Below are positions 1-8,910 of a stretch of 64,000 nucleotides of DNA, in pieces. The notes beneath the pieces are model-generated. The model saw only the letters and a program-made list of their open reading frames with translations, made no database searches and was not told where the DNA came from. How positions within the stretch are numbered: the first letter of the stretch is position 1; each line of letters opens with the position of its first letter. The DNA is from Azomonas macrocytogenes (GTDB taxonomy: Bacteria > Pseudomonadota > Gammaproteobacteria > Pseudomonadales > Pseudomonadaceae): positions 248,001-312,000 of the forward strand of contig NZ_JACHXI010000001.1 in assembly GCF_014191985.1 (NCBI RefSeq). The letters run 5' to 3'. The translations under genes and the position numbers were made by a program.

Positions 1-1620
1 ATACAAGGACGGTGCAACCACGCGCTCGCCTATATCGAAATCGCCATGGCGCGGCCCAGCATCGTAAAGCAATGCATGCTCGCGGGTGCGTATCAGCACG
101 GACAATCCCTGCCCCACATCCAACACCCAGACCTGTGCGTTTCCGTCAGCAGGCAAATGTCGATCAGCAAAGAATAGTGGCAAGCACAAGACGAGGCCCA
201 GGCTGCGCAATGGCAGACCAGCTGGAAGCAGCAGCATCAGCACGCCACATGCGAGCAGCAACCATTCCAATAATGAGAGGCTCGGCGCTAGCCAGGCCGG
301 TTGCCAGTTGGCAATCTGCTGTAAGAGATCGAACAGCCAGGCCGAGAACAGGCCGGCAAGCCATAACAGGGATTCGCCCAGGCCGGGTATGGGCAAGAGC
401 ACTGTTCCCATCAACGCCAAGGGCACGACCAGAAAACCAACCCAAGGCACAGCCAGCAAATTGGCCAACGGCCCTGTCAGACTCACTGGCAACCCCAGCC
501 CCAGCAGCAAAGGCAACAATCCCAGCGATGTGGCCCACTGGGCGCGTGGCAGACCTTGCCACCAGCGCCAGCTTCCAAGACGCCCAGCCAGGGTCAGGGC
601 CAACAGCGCGACCGCACCGAAAGACAGCCAGAAGCCCGGCTGCAAACTGGCCAGCGGCTCGAACAATAGAACCAGATCCAACGCGGCCAGCAGCGGCAAC
701 CAGATCCCCAGATGGCGAAAACGCAACCGCCAGAGCAAGACAATCGCGACCATGACACAGGCTCGCCGGACCGGAACCTCGAACCCGGCCAACCAGCCAT
801 AAGCCAGCGCCCCAGCCAGCGCCAACGCACAGGCCCAGGGTAGCCAGGGCAGCTGCTGCGGCCAGAGTCCGCGCCGGACAAAAGCCATGACGACCAGGAA
901 AATCAAGCCAGCCAGCATACTGACATGCTGACCGGAAATGACCATCAGGTGCACCGTGCCGGTCTCCTGCAAGACTCGCCAGTCCAGGCTGGACAGGCCG
1001 GAGTCGTCGCCAACCACCAAGGCAGCCAGGGCGCCTTCCCGACCATGGGCCTCTACCTTCATCAACCTGGTGCGTAATCCATCACGCAAGCCCTCGATCG
1101 CTCCAGCCGCCTCGAGCAACTCTCCAGCCTTGACCGTTCCGGTGGCACCGATACGGCGCGCCAGCAACCAGGCTTCGTAATCGAAAGAGGCCGGATTGAC
1201 CAGGCCATGCGGGCTTTTGAGCCGAGCGGCCAAACGCCAGCGCTCGCCGGCAGCGACCGGCGGACCGTCATACCAGGCCAGACGCAGACGCGTCGGCAAC
1301 CCTGGATGCCGGGAAGTCACACTGTCAAGCTCGAAGCGAACGACACCATCACGCCTGTCCGGCAGGCCTGTCACCCGACCTTCCAGCCAGAATGTTCTAC
1401 CTGAAAGCTCATCGGCCAGAGTATCGTCCAGTGCCCAGTGAGCGCTCAGGCAGGCCCAGCAGAAGCCCAGCCCCAGCAGCCCCAAAGGCCGAAGCCGATC
1501 GAAAAACAGCAAAACCCCCATTCCCGCTGCCACCAGCAACAGCATCCAGACAGGTGGCAAACCAGGCAACAACCGCAGCAAGGCCAACCCTGCAGCCAGC
1601 GCCAACATCCCTGTGCGCAT
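1..1620 (-). CDS. comEC: DNA internalization protein ComEC/Rec2, partial (3' end outside window)
   Basis: Inner-membrane channel that carries single-stranded DNA into the cell during natural transformation. The frame opens with ATG at 1620-1618 (MRTGMLALAAGLALL) and stays open to base 1, about 540 codons; full-length proteins are usually about 740-770 residues, so the end lies outside the window. Visible parts in order are two hydrophobic N-terminal segments, a beta-rich soluble stretch (WLEGRVTGLPDRRDG), the competence-domain motif HLMVISGQHVSMLAG near residue 230, many membrane segments, and the start of the metallo-beta-lactamase-like domain (VWVLDVGQGLSVLIRT) near the edge. It has no in-window partner. 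Whether this strain is transformable cannot be judged from here. Confidence 0.9.
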   Translation of the reverse strand, partial: MRTGMLALAAGLALLRLLPGLPPVWMLLLVAAGMGVLLFFDRLRPLGLLGLGFCWACLSAHWALDDTLADELSGRTFWLEGRVTGLPDRRDGVVRFELDSVTSRHPGLPTRLRLAWYDGPPVAAGERWRLAARLKSPHGLVNPASFDYEAWLLARRIGATGTVKAGELLEAAGAIEGLRDGLRTRLMKVEAHGREGALAALVVGDDSGLSSLDWRVLQETGTVHLMVISGQHVSMLAGLIFLVVMAFVRRGLWPQQLPWLPWACALALAGALAYGWLAGFEVPVRRACVMVAIVLLWRLRFRHLGIWLPLLAALDLVLLFEPLASLQPGFWLSFGAVALLALTLAGRLGSWRWWQGLPRAQWATSLGLLPLLLGLGLPVSLTGPLANLLAVPWVGFLVVPLALMGTVLLPIPGLGESLLWLAGLFSAWLFDLLQQIANWQPAWLAPSLSLLEWLLLACGVLMLLLPAGLPLRSLGLVLCLPLFFADRHLPADGNAQVWVLDVGQGLSVLIRTREHALLYDAGPRHGDFDIGERVVAPSLY

Positions 1621-1761
1621 AACGACTCCCGGAATCCATTCCAAGGATCGCGGCGAAACTCCTATCGCCGCCCCTTATTTTTCGAACGCTTTAGCCCGAT
1701 GTATTCACAAACAATCAGCGGGCAGCACCGGGCGATTCCGCTCAGAGCTGCACATCGCGAC

Positions 1762-2556
1762 TCAGAATTTCAGTTCGAAGGCATCCGCATCCTGATAGGC
1801 CGGAAAGCGTTGACGGAACGCTGCCAGATCGGCGCCTTTGAGCGTGACATGAAAGACTCCGTCGGCATCGCCGGGTGCGACCAAAGGATCGCCATGAAAA
1901 TCCAGCACCTGGCTATCGCCGCTGTAAGGATACTCATTGCCATCGCTGCCTATGCGGTTTACCGCTGCGACATAACAGAGATTTTCGATGGCTCGCGCCG
2001 GCAGCAGGCGGTTCCAGGCATTGCGTCGGGCAGCCGGCCAGCAGGCGACATAGATCAGCAGATCGGTATCATAGGGATCGCGGCTCCAGACCGGGAAACG
2101 CAAGTCGTAACAAACCAACGGGCGCACATGCCAACCCTTGACGTCGAGCAGGACACGCCGCTCGCCAGCGGCATAGTGCTTGTGCTCGCCAGCCATACGG
2201 AACAAATGACGCTTGTCGTAATAAGTGAAGCTGCCATCCGGGCGCACCCAGTACAGCCGGTTACGGTAGCTGCCATCGCCGGTCCGGATAATCAGGCTGC
2301 CCACGACCACGGCACTCAGGCGCTTCGCCTGATCCTGCATCCAATGGCGGCTAGGGCCATCTTCAGCTTCGGCCAGCGTGGCAGCATCCATGGAAAAACC
2401 GGTAGTGAACATTTCCGGCAGGATCACCAGATCCGCATCCTGCACTCGATCCAGCAAGCTGGCGAAATGGGTATGGTTGGCTTGTACGTCCTGCCAGACC
2501 ATGCTGGTCTGCACCAAAGCCAGTTTCAAATCGGGCAAGGCACTCAAATCACGCAT
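1762..2556 (-). CDS. yafV: Omega-amidase of the nitrilase superfamily (YafV-like)
   Basis: Predicted cytoplasmic amidase of 264 residues, the usual length for the family. The nitrilase catalytic triad is present: Glu48 in LPEMF, Lys115 in YYDKRHLF and Cys149 in VCYDLRFP. Family members hydrolyse alpha-keto acid amides such as 2-oxoglutaramate and the keto-amide of methionine, releasing ammonia. The start ATG at 2556 follows a GGGAG ribosome site with normal spacing. It lies just downstream of a methionine aminotransferase on the same strand, and that pairing supports a shared role: the transaminase would use glutamine as donor, and this enzyme would pull the reaction forward by destroying the keto-amide product. 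The substrate is inferred, not shown. Confidence 0.88.
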   Translation of the reverse strand: MRDLSALPDLKLALVQTSMVWQDVQANHTHFASLLDRVQDADLVILPEMFTTGFSMDAATLAEAEDGPSRHWMQDQAKRLSAVVVGSLIIRTGDGSYRNRLYWVRPDGSFTYYDKRHLFRMAGEHKHYAAGERRVLLDVKGWHVRPLVCYDLRFPVWSRDPYDTDLLIYVACWPAARRNAWNRLLPARAIENLCYVAAVNRIGSDGNEYPYSGDSQVLDFHGDPLVAPGDADGVFHVTLKGADLAAFRQRFPAYQDADAFELKF

Positions 2557-2609
2557 GTTGATCTCCCTTCAAGGCAAACCCCAGGCAACCGGAAACGGTC
2601 TCTCGGGTT

Positions 2610-3758
2610 TCATACTCCATATAGCCTGTCGGCAGCCTGACGCAATGTCTCCTCGCGTTTGGCAAAGCAGAAGCGTACCAAACGCAGATCGGCAGGCGGC
2701 TGCTGATAAAACACCGAGATGGGAATACAGGCCACGCCATGCTCACGAGTCAGCCATTCGGCCATCGCCACATCATCGAGATCGGGGCGGATCGCCGAAT
2801 AGTCGGCCAGTTGGAAGTAGGTACCGGCAGCCCGGGTAAAAGTGAAGCGGGACTCAGCCAACCGGTCGCAGAACAGATCGCGCTTGGCTTGATAGAACGC
2901 TGGCAGCTCGTCGACGTGTTCGGGATACGCGGCCATGTAATCGGCCAGCGCCCACTGCAACGGCGTGATACCGCAGAAGGTGACGAATTGGTGAGCCTTA
3001 CGCAATTCGGCGGAAAGTAGCGGTGGCGCCACTACGTAGCCGGTCTTCCAGCCGGTAACGTGGTAGGTCTTGCCGAACGAACTGACCACATAGGCGCGTG
3101 CGTAGAGCTCCTCGTGGGCCAGCACGCTGGCGTGGCACACGCCATCGTAGACCAGGTGCTCGTAGACCTCGTCCGCGATCAGGTAGATGTCGAAGCCGCG
3201 GATTAGCGCGGCCAATTGGTCAAGCTCGGCGCGGGAAATCAGTGCGCCGCTGGGGTTGTGCGGGCTATTGAGCATGATCAGCCGAGTGCGCGGACCGACG
3301 GCGTCGGCCAGGCGTTGCCAGTCGATGGAGAAATCCGGCAGGGCCAGCGGTACATGCACGCAGCGCCCGCCGGCCAGCTCTACCGAGGGCTCGTAGCTGT
3401 CGTAGCAGGGATCGAGAACGATCACCTCGTCGCCTGGGCGGACCAGCGCCTGCACCGCACAGAAGATCGCCTCGGTGGCACCGGGGGTAATGGTTACCTC
3501 ACTGTCCATATCAACCTGACGGCCATAGCTGCGGGCGATCTTCGCCGCGACCTGCTCGCGCAGCGCCGGCAGTCCGGTCATCGGTGCGTACTGATTGTGT
3601 CCGGCCATCACGTGACGGCCGACCGCCTCGCGCAACGCCTGCGGCCCGTCGAAATCCGGGAAGCCCTGGGACAGGTTGATCGCCCCGCTCTGCGCGGCGA
3701 GCTGGGACATGGTGGTGAAGATAGTGGTGCCGACGTTGGGCAGTTTGCTCTGGATCAT
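2610..3758 (-). CDS. ybdL: Methionine aminotransferase, PLP-dependent class I (YbdL-like)
   Basis: Cytoplasmic pyridoxal-phosphate enzyme of 382 residues that transaminates methionine and aromatic amino acids with keto acids. Fold-type I landmarks are visible: the substrate loop NLSQGFPDF near residue 28, NSPHNPSG near 164, the cofactor aspartate in IADEVYE (Asp196) and the Schiff-base lysine in SSFGKTYHVTGWKTGY (Lys230). The ATG at 3758 starts MIQSKLPNVGTTIF, the usual N-terminus of this family. The same frame runs open well upstream to 4403, but that part is antisense to another gene and has no protein-like features. The omega-amidase gene follows 53 bases downstream, so the two probably form a methionine salvage pair. 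Confidence 0.9.
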   Translation of the reverse strand: MIQSKLPNVGTTIFTTMSQLAAQSGAINLSQGFPDFDGPQALREAVGRHVMAGHNQYAPMTGLPALREQVAAKIARSYGRQVDMDSEVTITPGATEAIFCAVQALVRPGDEVIVLDPCYDSYEPSVELAGGRCVHVPLALPDFSIDWQRLADAVGPRTRLIMLNSPHNPSGALISRAELDQLAALIRGFDIYLIADEVYEHLVYDGVCHASVLAHEELYARAYVVSSFGKTYHVTGWKTGYVVAPPLLSAELRKAHQFVTFCGITPLQWALADYMAAYPEHVDELPAFYQAKRDLFCDRLAESRFTFTRAAGTYFQLADYSAIRPDLDDVAMAEWLTREHGVACIPISVFYQQPPADLRLVRFCFAKREETLRQAADRLYGV

Positions 3759-3935
3759 GGCTTCGGGCTTCACGGACACGCGACGGGCGGAATCCCGAGA
3801 ATAGCCGATCCATGAGCGGAAGTGATCACCTTTGGAGCGCGCGGCGAGCAGAGCGCCTGGGCTATCCTGTAGCCTCACGGCATACCCGCACCCAATGTGC
3901 GCTACACGGACACCTTCGCGAGATAAGGACGCCTC

Positions 3936-4976
3936 ATGAGCAAAGCCCAACGCCTGTCGGAAAAATGGTTCCGCCTGGCCCTGTGGTGCATCGCTATCGT
4001 CTTCGCCAGCTTCCTGATCGGGCTGGGCGGTGCCTTGATGAAAAACCTGCCGCTGGTCGAACACACCCTGCAAAGCGAGGACTTCATCGAGCGTCCCGCC
4101 GCCGAGCAGGCACGCGCGACGATCCAGCAGCAACGCCAGCTCGCCCTGGAGATCCGCGACGCGCTGGATCAGGCGCAACTGAAACTGGAAGCGGCCCGCC
4201 AGGACAGCCTGGCTTCCCGCGACAGCCTGAGCGCCTGGCTGGCCAGCCGCACCGCCACGCAACAATCGGCCAGGGACGCCGAACTGATGCAACGCACCGA
4301 GGCCCTGGAAAAGCTGAAGATCACCGAACGCGCCGCACGGGCCATAGTCGAGGCCGAGCGACAACGCCTGCTCGACGCTCAACAGGCCGAAGGACGCGCG
4401 CAACAGCGCCTGGACGCCCTACAACGCCAGGCTGATGAACAGCTACAGGATGCGCTGCAACGCCAGGAACTGCGAGTGTTTGTCTACCGACTGGCGCTGA
4501 CCTTGCCTTTTCTCGTCGCCGCCGGCTGGCTGTTCGCCCGCCAGCGTAGAAGCACCTGGTGGCCCTTTGTCTGGGGATTTATTTTCTTCGCGCTGTTTGT
4601 CTTCTTCGTCGAACTGGTGCCCTACCTGCCGAGCTATGGCGGTTATGTGCGGCATGCCGTGGGCATCCTGATCACCGTGCTGGTCGGCCGCCAGGCCATC
4701 GTCGCGCTGAATCGCTACCTGGAGCGACAGCGCCAGGCTGAGACCAAACCCGACGCCGAACGGCGCCAGGAACTGCCCTACGACACTGCACTGGCGCGCC
4801 TGGGCAAGAACGTCTGCCCCGGCTGCGAAAGAACAGTCGACTTGAACAATCCGCAAATCGACTACTGCCCGCACTGCGGTATCTGCCTGTTCAATCATTG
4901 CGAGCACTGCCAGCAGCGCAAAAGCACCTTCGCCCGCTTCTGCCCGGCCTGCGGCACCACCGCCACACGGCCGTGA
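3936..4976 (+). CDS. Membrane protein with coiled coil and C-terminal double zinc ribbon, function unknown
   Basis: I recognise no named family. The 346 residues divide into an N-terminal membrane segment (about 14-36), a long Ala/Gln/Arg/Glu-rich coiled coil (about 55-180), three hydrophobic segments (about 186-255), and a cysteine-rich tail near 290-340. The tail holds the pairs CPGC, CPHC, CEHC and CPAC plus further Cys/His, consistent with one or two zinc ribbons. This suggests an inner-membrane scaffold with a large soluble helical domain and a metal-bound cytoplasmic end. It is transcribed divergently from the aminotransferase gene with about 180 bases between them, and starts at ATG 3936 after a purine-rich stretch. 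No catalytic residues are evident. Confidence 0.75.
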   Translation: MSKAQRLSEKWFRLALWCIAIVFASFLIGLGGALMKNLPLVEHTLQSEDFIERPAAEQARATIQQQRQLALEIRDALDQAQLKLEAARQDSLASRDSLSAWLASRTATQQSARDAELMQRTEALEKLKITERAARAIVEAERQRLLDAQQAEGRAQQRLDALQRQADEQLQDALQRQELRVFVYRLALTLPFLVAAGWLFARQRRSTWWPFVWGFIFFALFVFFVELVPYLPSYGGYVRHAVGILITVLVGRQAIVALNRYLERQRQAETKPDAERRQELPYDTALARLGKNVCPGCERTVDLNNPQIDYCPHCGICLFNHCEHCQQRKSTFARFCPACGTTATRP

Positions 4977-5117
4977 TCGTGGCCATCCCGACGTTTGCTC
5001 ACAGCCGTTTCGCAGGTGCCCTCACTCAGCATCCGGCGAACTCACTTGTATTCATCCGACGGCCGTCAGATAGTTTCAGCATGAACAGCAAGGCCTTTCG
5101 AAACCGCAAAAAAGTTG

Positions 5118-5188
5118 TAGGGTGGATGGACGAAGCCATCCACCGTTTCGCACCTCCGAGGTGGACGAGCAAAGCGTCGTCCACCCTA
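5118..5188. repeat. Compound palindromic intergenic element
   Basis: The element contains two perfect 9-bp hairpins (5121-5129 with 5136-5144, loop 6; 5160-5168 with 5177-5185, loop 8). The outer arms TAGGGTGGA at 5118 and TCCACCCTA at 5180 also pair with each other, so the whole unit can fold two ways. Short TAGGGTGGA-type palindromes are dispersed in many Pseudomonas-like genomes. A further small hairpin (GCGGGT, TGC, ACCCGC) lies near 5288-5302. The rest of the 4977-5312 gap shows no gene. Confidence 0.6.
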
Positions 5189-5312
5189 ACCGATCTGACC
5201 GTTGTTGAAGCTGGTAGACCGGGCCCCGGGCCATGCCAGACTGGGTGAAATTCGCTGTGACGGATCAGTAATAGCGGTATATCGATGGCGGGTTGCACCC
5301 GCTCTACAAGGC

Positions 5313-7704
5313 TTAAAAGTTCCAACGAGTAGTCAATATGAGATTACGTGGATCGCCATACTCTTGCGTGCTATAGGTACCAATATTGGTGAAATAGTGT
5401 TTATCAAATAGATTGGTAATATTGAGGGTTGTGGATAAGTTTTCAGTAAACTTGTATTGTGCCATTAGACTTGCGAGCCAATAAGGATTCTGATGGTTTT
5501 GTACTGTTCCCTGAATCGGATTGGTAACGGCTTGCCACGTTGAACCATGGTACTCAGCGCCGCCCCCAATCATCAAACCATTTAGTTTTCCTGAAAGCTG
5601 ATAGGTTGTATAAAGCTTAAACAGATCCTGGGGTTCAAAGGTGGATACTTTTTCGCCAGTATCGTCCTGTCTGCTGATTTTATGAGTGAAACCGGTTTGA
5701 ATGTTCCAGCGAGGGAACAGCTCCCCGGACAGTTCCATTTCAAAGCCCCGAGTTTTGGCTTTTGCAGTTGTATAAATCTCTCGATTGGCAGTGATATCGT
5801 AATCGGTGTATATGGCCCTATCATCTTCCCGAATTTCAAAATAGGCTATGCTGGCATTCAAACGGCCATTGAACCACTCCCCCTTAAGACCGGCTTCATA
5901 GCTGTTGCCTCTATCGGCTTTGAGAATTTGATCATTACGGTCCCGAAGGTTCGTGGGCATAAAAATCCGCGTATAGCTAGCATAGAGTGAGTAATTGTCG
6001 TTGAGGTCGTAGACGATACCGGCGAAGGGCGTCATTTCCCCTGTATCCCTGACGTTATAGTCACGGGTCATGTGATAATTGGTGACCCGAGTGCCGGCAA
6101 TCACCGCTAGATCATCGGTGGGTTTGAAACGGAAAGTGATATAACCCGCCCTCTGTTGGGTAAGTTGATCTACGTGGCGAGAGGGCCGGCCCCAATCTGG
6201 TTTTTGGATTTCACCAGTCCAGGCGTAATAGTCGGGAATAGTAGTGGTTCCAGAAGTCGTATAATTCCACCAGTCCTTGCCTTTCCAGTGGTTGCGGTAA
6301 TAGCTGACTCCCAGGACCAGTTCATGCTCGCGGCCAAACAGCTGGAAGGGACCGCTGGCATAGGCCTCGGCCGCATGGCTTTTCGTCTTGCCCCGAAACT
6401 GGCCCGCAGATAAATAGCTTGAGTTGCCATCGCTGACATTGGGCCTACCATAAGCTGTACCTACCTCCGAATCATAGCCATTAACTTGAAAGGTATAATA
6501 AACCCGTGACTTCCAGCCATTATCATAATCGCGGTCCCACTGGGTAAAAATCGATTGGCTGTATTGCTCATGAGCGCTCCACTTGGCGCCAGTATTGAAG
6601 GAGCGGCCGGCGTGAGTCCTGTTGCCTTCGGAGTCATATATGGCTATACCGGCCTGTCCAGAGCCGGTGGGTATACTTTTATTGTAATCGAACCCTATCG
6701 TCCACATGTCCTGAGGCGAAAGGTCGAACTCCATAATCCCATAATAAGCCTTGTTGATGCGCTTGTAGTGGTCCAGGAAGGATTGCTGGTCTTGGAAAGA
6801 TCCCGCCAGCCGACCCCGAATGCTACCGCTTTCGTTCAAGGGGCCGCCGACATCCACTTCGCCACGGTAGTTATCCCAGCGGCCTACATTTCCCGAAAAA
6901 TGACCGGAAAATTCATAAGTCGGCTTTATTACGGACAAAGTTCAGTGTGGCTCCCGGGGTACCCGCGCCAGTGGTCAAGCCGCTGGCACCCTTGATGACC
7001 TCGATGCGGTCATACATGATCGTGTCGCTCGTGTTGAAGCCTGAAGCGTAGGCAGAGTTGTTCTGGATAGGAATGCCGTCGTACTGGTAGTTAGTAATTG
7101 GGAAACCTCGGGCATAGTAGCTATTGCGCTCACGACTAAAGGTGGTGCGGCTAATACCGGGTGTCTGGTCCATCACCATGTCAACGTTGGTGAGGTTGAA
7201 ATCATCCATATGCTGCCGGGTGACCACAGTGACGGTTTGCGGGGTTTCCCGAGGGGTCAGTACTAGCTTGGTGGCTGAAGCAATGACGCCAGGCGTATAG
7301 GACTTGGTGTTTTCTGTGATTGTCCCGAGCTGGTTATCGACCACCGTCATCATGTCCAGACCCATCGCCCCTCCTCCACCTTGGGCGGAAACCGTATAAC
7401 TGCCGTCATCGGTTTTCTGCATTGTCAGGTTCGAGCCGCTCAACAAGCGCTGCAAGGCCTGCTCGATGGTCAGCGACCCTCGCAGTGCCGGGGCGCGCTG
7501 GCCTTCGGCGATATCGGTGGCGAACAGGATGCGACGCCCCGTCTGCCCCGCCAAAGCGTTGAGGGCCTGGTCCAGCGGCTGGGCCGGAATATCGAGTCTG
7601 TAGGCTGCCTCTTGCGCGTGCACAGCGGAAGCCAGCAGCAGGCTGGTGGCGAGCAGGCTCAGGCGCCTGTGTCGTGGATGTCGTTGCGCGACTATCTTGC
7701 CCAT
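5313..7704 (-). pseudogene. TonB-dependent ferric-siderophore receptor with transducer domain, frameshifted
   Basis: Outer-membrane receptor of the FecA/FpvA type, about 795 codons if repaired. The ATG at 7704 follows a GGGGGA ribosome site and encodes a signal peptide (LLATSLLLASAVHAQ). Next come the STN signalling domain (YRLDIPAQPLDQALNALAG), which contacts an anti-sigma factor, and the plug domain. The frame hits a stop at 6913 just after GATLNFVRNK. The expected continuation (PTYEFSGHFSGNVGRWDNYRG) sits in the next frame and runs intact to a C-terminus in Phe at 5313. One extra base at about 6924 accounts for the break. The downstream open frame has only a TTG and no ribosome site, so it is not a separate gene. 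It is either a recent pseudogene or a sequencing error. It belongs with the fecI-fecR genes upstream. Confidence 0.85.
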
Positions 7705-7786
7705 GAATTCCCCCAATTGAACGGTAAATGAGAAAGTGTTCTCAGGGGGTTGGCGTTTCAGCCAGGGGCAATGTTGAGGTCTATTT

Positions 7787-7805
7787 GAAAAGAATTCTTA
7801 TTCTC
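7787..7805. promoter_or_regulatory. Possible Fur box upstream of the receptor gene
   Basis: A 19-bp AT-rich site reading GAAAAGAATTCTTATTCTC on the plus strand matches the classical Fur consensus at about 12 of 19 positions and is centred on the palindrome AAGAATTCTT. It lies about 85 bases upstream of the receptor start, where iron repression would be expected. The match is moderate and unscored. Confidence 0.35.
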
Positions 7806-7923
7806 TTGACGGTGACTGGAGATCTCAGAGCCAGTTCAAAGTCTCGCGAGCTAAGGCCAGACAAGGTGAAAATGGCTGATGGCAACGCACATCAGGGTGA
7901 GAGCAGATCCTGGTTTTTGCATC

Positions 7924-8814
7924 TCAAGAAGCCTGGAACACCTCCTCCAGGCTCGCCGCATCCAGCAACCGATCCGCCCAGCGCTCCAGCTGTACCGTAT
8001 CGGCCTGCGCCAAACGCTCCTGCACCACCTCCGGCAACGGTCCGAAACGGCGAGTGAGCTGGCGCTGCACGGTAGCGACGAGCTGCTGGCGGCCTTTTTC
8101 GAGACCCTGCTCCAACCCTTCCTTACGCGCCGCCTTCAGTTCGCTGATTTCGTCGCGCAGGGCGCGTTCACGGACGAAGGCCAGGCGCTTGGCTTCCTCG
8201 TCGGACGATAGCTGTTCGAGTTGCTGCATGGCCTGCCGCACGGGTTCGTGGGTAACGTTGCTCATGATGGAGTCCTCCTGCCAATGTTCGAAGTAGGTGA
8301 TCCAGTTCGCCAGCCGGGTCTGCCCACTATGCAGGCGGTCGGCCTTGGGCAGTTCGATCAGGTGCAGTTGCAGGGCGTTCCCCAGGGCTACCTCCGGGCA
8401 CAGGCGGTCGCGCAGTTCGAAGCACCAGTGGGCCTGAGTGTGCTCGTACAGTTCGAAGTCCAGCAAATGGATGCCGATCACCGGCTTGAGGGTGCCGTAG
8501 TCGTCGCCGGTCTTCAACTGGTTGGCCAGGGTTCTCGCTAAATAATAGGTGCTGCGCGGTATCCAGTCGGCATGGCGGCGCACCTGCATCTCGATATTAT
8601 AGAAACGTCCGTGCTCGTCGCGCGCCAGCACGTCGAGAACGATGAACTTGCCGTGCAATTCGGCAGGGTCGATGCGTGGGTTGAGCACTTCGACGATTTC
8701 GATGGGCGGCTCGTCGCTGCGCACGGCATTGATCAGGTCGGCCAGTAGTTCGGGAGAGTCGGCGAACAGGCGCTTGAAGACGAAGTCGTTCTTGGGGTCG
8801 AGCAGTTGCAGCAT
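7924..8814 (-). CDS. Rpn-family recombination-promoting nuclease / putative transposase
   Basis: Predicted PD-(D/E)XK-fold DNA nuclease of 296 residues, related to YhgA/RpnA, proteins linked to RecA-independent recombination. The start at 8814 gives MLQLLDPKNDFVFKRLF, the hallmark N-terminus, after an AAGGA ribosome site. The nuclease core follows as KFIVLDVLARDEHGRFYNIEMQV (Asp and the ExQ-type motif), then an all-helical C-terminal half. The open frame continues 31 codons further upstream without family similarity. It sits between fecR and the broken receptor, in the same direction, in a place where fec-type cassettes normally have no extra gene. It has no flanking inverted repeats that I can see, so it is not an obvious insertion sequence. 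Its role here is unknown. Confidence 0.85.
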   Translation of the reverse strand: MLQLLDPKNDFVFKRLFADSPELLADLINAVRSDEPPIEIVEVLNPRIDPAELHGKFIVLDVLARDEHGRFYNIEMQVRRHADWIPRSTYYLARTLANQLKTGDDYGTLKPVIGIHLLDFELYEHTQAHWCFELRDRLCPEVALGNALQLHLIELPKADRLHSGQTRLANWITYFEHWQEDSIMSNVTHEPVRQAMQQLEQLSSDEEAKRLAFVRERALRDEISELKAARKEGLEQGLEKGRQQLVATVQRQLTRRFGPLPEVVQERLAQADTVQLERWADRLLDAASLEEVFQAS

Positions 8815-8910
8815 GGCGTCACATCCTTGTGAAGTAGAAGTTTGTTTCTCAAGAGTCGTTAGTAAAGCCTGACCTCCACCGACCTCTAAAGCCAGCACGA
8901 ACCACACAGA

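Noticed and set aside
1438-2640. A 400-codon plus-strand open frame opposite the omega-amidase gene
   Set aside because: The minus-strand frame has a full nitrilase triad; the plus-strand translation has no domain character and spans two unrelated genes.
2610-4403. A 597-residue aminotransferase with a 215-residue N-terminal extension
   Set aside because: The extension is antisense to the zinc-ribbon gene and the family N-terminus begins at 3758.
5313-6938. The downstream half of the receptor as an independent 541-residue gene
   Set aside because: Its only start is a TTG with no ribosome site, its first residues read through the frameshift point, and it lacks signal peptide and plug domain.
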